Positions 50,664-56,757 of a DNA stretch of 56,757 bases are shown here, piece by piece; positions within the stretch are counted from its first letter, which is position 1, and every line of letters starts with the position of its first letter. The notes beneath the pieces are model-generated. The model was given only the letters and a program-made list of their open reading frames with translations. It was not told the DNA's origin and did not search any database. The position numbers were made by a program, and so were the translations under genes. Source of the DNA: JAAYYM01 sp964631375 (GTDB taxonomy: Bacteria > Bacillota > Clostridia > Lachnospirales > Lachnospiraceae); the NCBI GenBank assembly GCA_964631375.1, contig CAZVYQ010000015.1, forward strand, positions 1-56,757, read 5' to 3'.

Positions 50664-51662
50664 ATGAGTCTAAAGGGACGCAATTTTTTAACATTAAAGG
50701 ATTTTACAAAGGACGAGATCAATGAATTTCTGGATCTTGCAGCTTCACTAAAGGAGAAAAAGAAGCAGGGGGTCAATATAGCAAAATATCAGGGATTGAA
50801 TATCGCTCTGATTTTTGAAAAGACCAGTACCAGAACAAGATGTGCATTTGAAGTGGCAGCACATGATATGGGTATGGCGACGACATATCTCGATCCAGCC
50901 GGTTCTCAGATTGGTAAGAAGGAAAGCATTGCAGATACAGCACGTGTTCTAGGCAGGATGTTTGATGGCATCGAGTATCGTGGCTTTGAACAGAAGATTG
51001 TGGAGGATCTGGCAAAGTATTCGGGTGTTCCGGTATGGAACGGTCTTACCAATGAGTATCATCCGACACAGATGCTTGCAGATCTGTTGACAATTCGTGA
51101 ACAGTTTGGTTCATTGGAGGGTAAAAAACTGGTGTATATGGGAGATGCCCGTTATAATATGGGAAACTCATTAATGATAGCCTGTGCTAAGATGGGAATG
51201 CATTTTGTGGCATGTGCACCAAAACGTTATTTTCCGAATGATACTTTGACAAAAGAATGCGAAGCATTTGCTAAAGAGAGCGGTGCGACGATCACATTCA
51301 CAGAAAATGTTATGGAAGGAACAGAAAATGCGGATATCATCTACACAGATGTGTGGGTTTCCATGGGCGAACCTGATAAGGTATGGGAAGAACGAATTAA
51401 AGACCTGACACCATACAAGGTAACGATGGATGTGATGAATCATGCAAATGAAAACGCCATCTTCCTACATTGCCTACCAGCCTTCCATGATCTGAAGACC
51501 AAGATTGGAAAGGAAATGGGTGAACGATTTAACCTTACCGATATGGAAGTCACAGATGAGGTATTTGAACGCTATGCAGATGTTGTATTTGATGAAGCAG
51601 AGAACAGAATGCATACGATCAAAGCAGTTATGGTTGCGACATTGGGACAGGAAAGACTATGA
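50664..51662 (+). CDS. argF: Ornithine carbamoyltransferase
   Basis: A 332-residue enzyme that makes citrulline from ornithine and carbamoyl phosphate. The carbamoyl-phosphate loop is EKTSTRTRCAFEVA. The next domain has EYHPTQMLADLLTI, and the ornithine-binding part contains YTDVWVSMGEP and FLHCLPAFHD. All catalytic motifs are present. I chose the ATG at 50664 with AGGAGGAG just upstream; an upstream ATG at 50589 runs through the terminator. No other arginine gene is adjacent, so anabolic or catabolic use cannot be told. It overlaps the next gene by 4 bp. Confidence 0.96.
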   Translation: MSLKGRNFLTLKDFTKDEINEFLDLAASLKEKKKQGVNIAKYQGLNIALIFEKTSTRTRCAFEVAAHDMGMATTYLDPAGSQIGKKESIADTARVLGRMFDGIEYRGFEQKIVEDLAKYSGVPVWNGLTNEYHPTQMLADLLTIREQFGSLEGKKLVYMGDARYNMGNSLMIACAKMGMHFVACAPKRYFPNDTLTKECEAFAKESGATITFTENVMEGTENADIIYTDVWVSMGEPDKVWEERIKDLTPYKVTMDVMNHANENAIFLHCLPAFHDLKTKIGKEMGERFNLTDMEVTDEVFERYADVVFDEAENRMHTIKAVMVATLGQERL

Positions 51663-51973
51663 AGAAAGAAATCAGGACATATTTCCGAAATGCAGTACAG
51701 GCTAAGGGCTTTGTTATTGATGCCGTCAATCTGGTGTTAGGCATTGTCGTGATTGTCGCTGCTGTCATTGCATTGACAGGAGGCGAAGAAGAACTGTTTC
51801 TGTTTCCCTGTATCTTTATGACAGGAATGGTTCTGATGATTTTAAATGCAGTCAAGAAAATGAAACAGAGTAAACTGCTTGGAATAATCTTTGTGATATT
51901 TGCCATAGTTTTGGCGGCCGCCTGTGTGTTCAGTTTTATGGTTTTATTTCAGGGCTATATGGTATTTTCCTGA
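51659..51973 (+). CDS. Unknown small membrane protein
   Basis: A 104-residue protein with three hydrophobic segments (about 18-40, 48-65 and 74-100) and a basic N-terminus (MKKEIRTYFRNAVQAKG). I do not recognise it. A GGAAAG site lies before the ATG, which overlaps the argF stop (ATGA), so translation is coupled to argF. A role linked to argF is not suggested by the sequence, and the coupling may reflect packing only. Confidence 0.65.
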   Translation: MKKEIRTYFRNAVQAKGFVIDAVNLVLGIVVIVAAVIALTGGEEELFLFPCIFMTGMVLMILNAVKKMKQSKLLGIIFVIFAIVLAAACVFSFMVLFQGYMVFS

Positions 51974-52029
51974 ATAAAAAATAATTAGAGAATGAATCAA
52001 GAAATTTGTGAGGATAAAGGGGTTTATCA

Positions 52030-52377
52030 ATGGCAGAAGAAAAGACAGTGCTTTGTGGGGCGAATGCTTATGAACAGAAGTATTACTTTAATCCATTATT
52101 CAAAGGACTTCCGGAGTCTATACAGGAGGAAATCCATATCATCAGTGTTCTGTTCACCGAGGAAGTTGGAGGCATCTTCACAATGGTATTTGATGCAGAC
52201 GGAGAGATGCTTTTTGAGGTAACAGCTGCTCCTGAGGATTATCTCTACGACGAAATAGGGAGCGGACTTCTTGTCAAAGAGATCCAGACAAAAAAGAGAG
52301 AACTGCTGGAATCATTATCGTTATATTATAAGGTAATTGTTTTACATGAAAATATTGATGACCTGTTGGATGAATAA
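52030..52377 (+). CDS. DUF6145 family protein
   Basis: A 115-residue soluble acidic protein, MAEEKTVLCGANAYEQKYYF at the N-terminus, that I match from memory to DUF6145, a small family of Lachnospiraceae and relatives. The middle is beta-rich (IFTMVFDADGEMLFEVTAA) and the C-terminus helical. No catalytic motif is visible and the function is unknown. AAAGGGG precedes the ATG. coaX begins 19 bp downstream, so it may belong to the coaX-dusB transcript. Confidence 0.72.
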   Translation: MAEEKTVLCGANAYEQKYYFNPLFKGLPESIQEEIHIISVLFTEEVGGIFTMVFDADGEMLFEVTAAPEDYLYDEIGSGLLVKEIQTKKRELLESLSLYYKVIVLHENIDDLLDE

Positions 52378-52396
52378 AGCTTAGGAGGACAAGCAT

Positions 52397-53167
52397 ATGC
52401 TACTCGTGATTGATGTAGGTAATTCAAATATTACATTTGGTGTTTTTCATCATCAGAAGTTAGTCACCACCTTTCGGATCGTGTCTGCGTTACAGAGAAC
52501 TTCTGATGAATATGGTATGGTGATATCCGACTTGATTGAGCGACAGGGAATTAACATTGATGAAATCGAGGGTACTGTGATAGCCAGTGTAGTACCGAAT
52601 ACAATGCATTCACTCGTCAATGCAATTAAGAAATATTTGAAACAGACCCCTCTGATCATAGGTCCGGGAACCAAAACCGGAATCAAGATTGATACCCCAA
52701 ATCCCAAGGAGATCGGAGCAGACCGTATCGTAGATGTTGTGGCAGCATATGAATTGTATGGAGGCCCTGTTCTGGTGATTGATTTTGGTACGGCAACCAC
52801 ATATGATCTGGTAACAGAGGACGGTAGATTTACAGCCGGTATCACTGCACCCGGTATACGGATTTCAGCCAAGGCTCTCTGGGAAGATACAGCGAGACTT
52901 CCTGAGGTAGAGATCATCAAACCGAAGTCGATTCTTGCACAGGATACGATTTCCAGTATGCAGGCAGGTCTCGTGTATGGTCAGATCGGTCAGACAGAAC
53001 ACATCATTCAATGTGTGAAGAACGAAACTGGATATCATGATCTGAAGGTCGTAGCAACCGGCGGACTGGGCAGGATCATTGCGAGTGAGACCAAAATGAT
53101 TAACAAGTATGATATTACGTTGACACTAAAAGGATTACAACTCATTTATCAGAGGAATCAGAAATGA
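52397..53167 (+). CDS. coaX: Type III pantothenate kinase
   Basis: A 256-residue ASKHA-type kinase that phosphorylates pantothenate in the first step of coenzyme A synthesis. Motifs are LLVIDVGNSNITFGVF (phosphate 1), IDTPNPKEIGADRIVDVVAAYE and VLVIDFGTATTYDLV. ITAPGIRISAKALWEDTARLP and ATGGLGRIIA follow. Length is standard. TTAGGAGG precedes the ATG. It overlaps dusB by 4 bp (ATGA), so the two are coupled. Confidence 0.96.
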   Translation: MLLVIDVGNSNITFGVFHHQKLVTTFRIVSALQRTSDEYGMVISDLIERQGINIDEIEGTVIASVVPNTMHSLVNAIKKYLKQTPLIIGPGTKTGIKIDTPNPKEIGADRIVDVVAAYELYGGPVLVIDFGTATTYDLVTEDGRFTAGITAPGIRISAKALWEDTARLPEVEIIKPKSILAQDTISSMQAGLVYGQIGQTEHIIQCVKNETGYHDLKVVATGGLGRIIASETKMINKYDITLTLKGLQLIYQRNQK

Positions 53168-54123
53168 GGCTGAAGATTGCAAATGTTGAATTAGATAATA
53201 ATGTGGTATTGGCACCAATGGCAGGCGTGACTGACCTGCCATTTCGTCTGTTATGCAAAGAGCAGGGTGTAGGCTTGTTATGCATGGAAATGGTAAGTGC
53301 CAAGGCAATTTACTATCATAATAAAAACACCGAAGAACTATTAACGATTCGTGAAGAAGAAAGGCCGGTTTCCCTGCAACTGTTTGGCTCTGATCCCGAT
53401 ATCATCAGCGAAATGGCTAAGCAGATCGAGGACAGACCGTTTGCATTGCTGGATCTGAATATGGGGTGTCCGGTTCCGAAGGTAGTCAATAATGGTGAGG
53501 GCTCTGCCCTGATGAAAAATCCTGTGCTTGCAGGAAAGATCATTGAAAAGACAGTAAAAGCCATTCACAAACCTGTGACCGTGAAGATCAGAAAGGGCTT
53601 TGATGAACATCATATCAATGCAGTAGAGATGGCACGGGTTGCAGAGGAAAGTGGGGCATCAGCCATTACCATCCATGGAAGAACGAGAGAACAGTATTAT
53701 GCCGGGCATGCAGATTGGAACATTATACGTCAGGTCAAGGAGGCAGTATCGATCCCCGTTATAGGAAACGGAGATATTGATTCTGCACAAAGTGCTTTGA
53801 AGATGTTGGAAGAAACGGGTTGTGACGGTATCATGATCGGTAGGGCAGCACAGGGTAATCCATGGATTTTCAAGAGCATTACTACCTATTTGGATCAAGG
53901 TCTTTTACCTGACAGACCATCGGTTTCAGAGATTAAGAAGACAATTCTGCGGCATACCGAGTTGCTGTTACAGTATAAAGGAGTGTATACAGGAATGCGT
54001 GAGATGCGAAAACATGCTGCATGGTATACTGCAGGATATCCACATTCCGCCAGTCTGCGTCGCAGCCTCAACGATATGGAAACACTCGAGGATTTGAAGC
54101 AGATACTCAGTCATATAGAGTAG
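53164..54123 (+). CDS. dusB: tRNA-dihydrouridine synthase DusB
   Basis: A 319-residue FMN enzyme that reduces uridine to dihydrouridine in tRNA. It opens VVLAPMAGVTDLPFRLLCKE. The active-site Cys lies in LDLNMGCPVPKVVNNGEGSALM, and ITIHGRTREQYYAGHADW and VIGNGDI are FMN/TIM-barrel motifs. GIMIGRAAQGNPWIF closes the barrel, and the C-terminal helical domain shows MRKHAAWYTAGYP. It overlaps coaX by 4 bp. The next gene is an unknown protein 21 bp on. Confidence 0.96.
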   Translation: MRLKIANVELDNNVVLAPMAGVTDLPFRLLCKEQGVGLLCMEMVSAKAIYYHNKNTEELLTIREEERPVSLQLFGSDPDIISEMAKQIEDRPFALLDLNMGCPVPKVVNNGEGSALMKNPVLAGKIIEKTVKAIHKPVTVKIRKGFDEHHINAVEMARVAEESGASAITIHGRTREQYYAGHADWNIIRQVKEAVSIPVIGNGDIDSAQSALKMLEETGCDGIMIGRAAQGNPWIFKSITTYLDQGLLPDRPSVSEIKKTILRHTELLLQYKGVYTGMREMRKHAAWYTAGYPHSASLRRSLNDMETLEDLKQILSHIE

Positions 54124-54144
54124 TATTCGTTCATATATTCCTCT

Positions 54145-54600
54145 ATGAAAACTATTCGCATATTACGAATCAACAGCATCAGAACAACCAGATGGGAGCG
54201 AATGATCGGGCGTCCGTATCGCAGACAGAGGAAGCAGATCAGAGAACTCATTCATCAAAAGCAGATTGACGTAGTGTTAACTGTTCCACGCATTGCAGAA
54301 GAACTGGGAGAACTGGGTATTCCATATTTATATAAGAAAAAATTGGTGTACAGGAGAGGCGGAATACGAAGAAATCCCAGAAAGGAATGGCATATGGCCA
54401 TTCTGGATGATGAAACCTATGAAACAGAGGAATTGCTTCAGCGGGTCAGTGAGGATTTTAATCATCTATCCATTGTGACAAACAGAGGTGAACATTTTTT
54501 AGATTTGTCAGATCTGATTTATGAAGAGACAGGACTGGTTTTGCAAATCACAGGACAGATTCCCGCAAAGGCAAATATAATACTGGACATGAAGCCTTGA
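54145..54600 (+). CDS. Unknown basic protein between dusB and greA
   Basis: A 151-residue protein. The first 45 residues are extremely basic (RRQRKQIRELIHQKQ; many Arg), as in nucleic-acid-binding or membrane-peripheral proteins. A second basic patch (KKKLVYRRGGIRRNPRKEW) lies near residue 68. The C-terminal half is acidic (DDETYETEELLQRVSEDF). I do not recognise it. The first ATG has no good site; an in-frame ATG at 54202, with GGGAGCGA upstream, may be the true start and would shorten it to 132 residues. The -35 of the greA promoter overlaps its stop. Confidence 0.6.
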   Translation: MKTIRILRINSIRTTRWERMIGRPYRRQRKQIRELIHQKQIDVVLTVPRIAEELGELGIPYLYKKKLVYRRGGIRRNPRKEWHMAILDDETYETEELLQRVSEDFNHLSIVTNRGEHFLDLSDLIYEETGLVLQITGQIPAKANIILDMKP

Positions 54601-54626
54601 CACTAATTATACAAATGGAGTATAAT
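54597..54626 (+). promoter_or_regulatory. Sigma-A promoter for greA
   Basis: TTGACA (54597-54602), 18-bp spacer, TATAAT (54621-54626); both hexamers are consensus, so greA is likely strongly expressed independent of the upstream genes. Confidence 0.82.
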
Positions 54627-54696
54627 ACGTTCATTGCAAAATGGGAATAAGGCTGTAAAAGCCACTACAACGATAGAGAGGTTAGGTGCTATATCC

Positions 54697-55173
54697 ATGG
54701 AAGAAAAGAAGAACATATTGACCTACGAAGGACTTCAGAAGCTGGAAGATGAATTACACGAGTTAAAGGTTGTAAAGAGAAAAGAAGTAGCTGAGAAACT
54801 CAAGGAGGCCAGAGCACAGGGCGATTTATCAGAGAATGCAGAATATGATGCTGCCAAGGATGAGCAGAGAGATATAGAGGCACGTATCGAAGATATCGAG
54901 GCAATTCTGAAAAATGCAGAGGTCGTTCTTGAGGATGAGGTTGATGCGAAAAAGATAGGTGTTGGTTCAAGAGTTAAGATACTTGACAAAGAGTTAAAAG
55001 AAGAAATGGAATTTAAGATTGTCGGATCTGCAGAGGCAAACAGTCTGAAGGGTAAGATCTCAAATGAATCTCCTGTCGGCAGAGCACTTATGGGAGCCAA
55101 AAAGGGTGATACCATCGAAGTTGAAACCCAAGCAGGTGTTTTAAAGTATAAAGTACTTGAGATACAGAAGTAA
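54697..55173 (+). CDS. greA: Transcription elongation factor GreA
   Basis: A 158-residue GreA that rescues backtracked RNA polymerase by stimulating transcript cleavage. The N-terminal coiled coil carries the tip motif LKEARAQGDLSENAEYDAAKDEQ with the acidic Asp-Leu-Ser-Glu-Asn-Ala core. The C-terminal FKBP-like domain contains the ISNESPVGRALMGAKKGDTIEV motif. I chose the ATG at 54697 because the conserved domain starts there; 54634 would add 21 residues through the leader. lysS follows, a common order in Firmicutes. Confidence 0.96.
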   Translation: MEEKKNILTYEGLQKLEDELHELKVVKRKEVAEKLKEARAQGDLSENAEYDAAKDEQRDIEARIEDIEAILKNAEVVLEDEVDAKKIGVGSRVKILDKELKEEMEFKIVGSAEANSLKGKISNESPVGRALMGAKKGDTIEVETQAGVLKYKVLEIQK

Positions 55174-55273
55174 TTAGCGAATCAGAGGGAATTCCGATGC
55201 AAAGGAGTCCCTCAAATATTATGATTTTGAATATAACAAGTGTAGATGAATTGGATTTCCAGGAGGAAACGAA

Positions 55274-56757
55274 GTGAGCGAACAGCAAAAGAATCAACAG
55301 CAGAACAATCAGCAGCAGGAGCCGGATATCAAGCAGCTTCTCAAGGTTCGCCGTGAGAAATTGACACAGCTGCAGGCTGACGGTAAGGATCCGTTCCAGA
55401 TCATGAAATATGATATGACACATCACAGTACAGATATCAAGGAACATTTTGATGAACTGGAAGGCAAGCAGGTATCTATAGCAGGCCGTGTGATGGCAAA
55501 GCGCGTCATGGGTAAGGCATCTTTTTGTAATGTACAGGATCTGAAGGGCAATATTCAATCCTATGTTGCAAGAGATTCCATTGGTGAGGAATCTTATGCT
55601 GATTTTAAGAAATTTGATGTAGGCGATATCATTGGTATCGAGGGAGAGGTTTTCAAGACTAAGACCGAAGAGATCTCCATTCATGCTTCAAAGGTGATAT
55701 TATTGTCAAAGAGTTTGCAGATCCTTCCTGAGAAATATCATGGATTGACCAATACAGACATTCGTTACCGTCAGAGATATGTAGATCTGATCATGAACAG
55801 CGAAGTGAAGGATACTTTTGTAAAGCGTTCCAAGATTATTTCAACGATCCGTAGTTATCTGGATTCACAAGGCTTCATGGAGGTAGAGACACCGATGCTT
55901 GTATCCAATGCAGGTGGTGCTGCCGCAAGACCTTTTGAGACACACTTCAATGCACTGGATGAGGATCTGAAGCTTCGTATTTCTCTGGAGTTGTATCTGA
56001 AGAGACTGATTGTCGGCGGTTTGGAGAGAGTTTATGAAATCGGACGAGTATTCCGTAATGAAGGCTTAGATACCAGACATAATCCAGAGTTTACTCTAAT
56101 GGAGTTATATCAGGCATATACCGATTATAACGGTATGATGGATCTGACAGAGAATATGTATCGTCACGTAGCACAGACTGTGCTTGGAACCACTAAGATT
56201 GTATACAATGGCATCGAGATGGATCTCGGCAAACCATTTGAGAGAATTACCATGGTCGATGCGGTTAAGAAATATGCAAATGTTGACTTCAATGAGATTC
56301 ATACATTGGAGGAAGCAAGAACAGTTGCAAAAGAGCATCACATAGAGTTCGAGGAGCGTCACAAGAAGGGCGATATCCTGAATCTGTTCTTTGAGGAGTT
56401 CGTAGAAGAACATCTGATCCAACCGACATTCCTGATGGATCATCCGGTTGAGATCTCACCGCTTACCAAGAGAAAACCGAGCAACCCCGACTATACGGAG
56501 CGTTTTGAGTTCTTCATGAATGGTTGGGAGATGGCAAATGCCTACTCAGAGTTAAATGATCCGATCGACCAGAGAGAGCGTTTTAAGGCTCAGGAGGCAG
56601 CACTGGCAGCAGGTGATGAGGAGGCTAACACAACAGATGAGGATTTCCTGAATGCACTTGAAATCGGTATGCCGCCAACAGGTGGAATAGGATTCGGTAT
56701 CGACAGGATGTGTATGCTGATGACGGATTCACCAGCGATTAGGGATGTATTGTTGTT
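55274..56757 (+). CDS. lysS: Lysine--tRNA ligase (3' end cut by the window)
   Basis: The first 494 codons of class II lysyl-tRNA synthetase. Start is GTG at 55274, three bases after a very strong AGGAGG-AAAC site. Residues 1-16 are an unusual Gln/Asn-rich leader (QQKNQQQNNQQQE). The OB-fold anticodon domain follows, then catalytic motif 2 (VFRNEGLDTRHNPEFTLMELYQAY) and motif 3 (GGIGFGIDRMCMLMTD), close to the right edge. Nearly the whole enzyme is present. It is 100 bp after greA, with a weak imperfect hairpin between them. Confidence 0.95.
   Translation, partial: MSEQQKNQQQNNQQQEPDIKQLLKVRREKLTQLQADGKDPFQIMKYDMTHHSTDIKEHFDELEGKQVSIAGRVMAKRVMGKASFCNVQDLKGNIQSYVARDSIGEESYADFKKFDVGDIIGIEGEVFKTKTEEISIHASKVILLSKSLQILPEKYHGLTNTDIRYRQRYVDLIMNSEVKDTFVKRSKIISTIRSYLDSQGFMEVETPMLVSNAGGAAARPFETHFNALDEDLKLRISLELYLKRLIVGGLERVYEIGRVFRNEGLDTRHNPEFTLMELYQAYTDYNGMMDLTENMYRHVAQTVLGTTKIVYNGIEMDLGKPFERITMVDAVKKYANVDFNEIHTLEEARTVAKEHHIEFEERHKKGDILNLFFEEFVEEHLIQPTFLMDHPVEISPLTKRKPSNPDYTERFEFFMNGWEMANAYSELNDPIDQRERFKAQEAALAAGDEEANTTDEDFLNALEIGMPPTGGIGFGIDRMCMLMTDSPAIRDVLL

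Noticed and set aside
55174..55273. Intrinsic terminator between greA and lysS
   Set aside because: GAGGGA/TCCCTC and TCC/GGA can pair, but the stem is mismatched and no T-run follows; too weak to call.
1..56757. Mobile elements, CRISPR arrays, tRNA or rRNA genes
   Set aside because: I looked for transposase or integrase motifs, regularly spaced repeats and CCA-ended cloverleaf-like segments by eye and saw none; a tRNA or repeat finder would settle this.

Overview
The window looks like a chromosomal segment of a motile, low-to-moderate GC Clostridia member, most likely Lachnospiraceae (Roseburia/Agathobacter/Lachnospira-like). The grounds are typical Firmicutes gene orders (cdaA-cdaR-glmM, comFC-yvyF, mbl-flhO-flhP, ftsEX followed by an M23 hydrolase and a Ctp protease, uvrB...uvrA, greA-lysS), a T-box in front of ileS, and several small families (DUF4317, DUF6145, YjfB) that I associate with Clostridia. 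Most of it is core genome. I see no tRNA, rRNA, CRISPR array, transposase, integrase or prophage gene.

Layout. 1-6048: a partial XRE regulator with a palindromic operator, DUF4317, a membrane-anchored alpha/beta hydrolase, a secreted Gln/Ala-rich peptidoglycan-binding protein, a VOC protein with an RluA pseudouridine synthase, and an SPFH protein coupled to an Arc-like regulator behind a twin-palindrome promoter. 6049-15535: Ile T-box and ileS (long, type II), glycogen phosphorylase, acyl-ACP thioesterase, CvfB, RidA, an unknown 77-residue protein and a CPBP protease. 15544-18932: YjfB motility protein and a GT-C-like membrane protein on the minus strand, then a divergent WecG/TagA-like protein and YitT on the plus strand. 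19018-32860: a PucR-type regulator, ftsE-ftsX-M23 hydrolase-Ctp protease, and uvrB and uvrA separated by a GT2-MBOAT-DHHW surface-modification cassette.

33003-36191: mbl and the hook-basal-body genes flhO-flhP plus a rod-binding protein. Between mbl and flhO lie a near-consensus sigma-28 (SigD) promoter and a highly structured leader. 36255-44596: recD2, comFC, yvyF, two unknown membrane proteins, then cdaA-cdaR-glmM, which couples c-di-AMP synthesis to glucosamine-1-phosphate supply. 44668-56757: HPr, leuA, a polytopic membrane protein, DUF212, NfeD-SPFH, argF, two small unknown proteins, coaX-dusB, an unknown basic protein, greA and a 3'-truncated lysS.

The most interesting points are: (i) the SPFH/Arc-like pair with two 10-bp palindromes spaced one helical turn apart over its promoter; (ii) two sigma-28-type promoters, one for yjfB and one for flhO, which tie two separate loci to the motility regulon; (iii) the nested-hairpin leader between the sigma-28 promoter and flhO; (iv) a WecG/TagA-like protein lacking the usual Asp-Gly motif; (v) two unknown membrane proteins next to the c-di-AMP cyclase. 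All calls were made by reading translations and motifs by eye; no database search was run.
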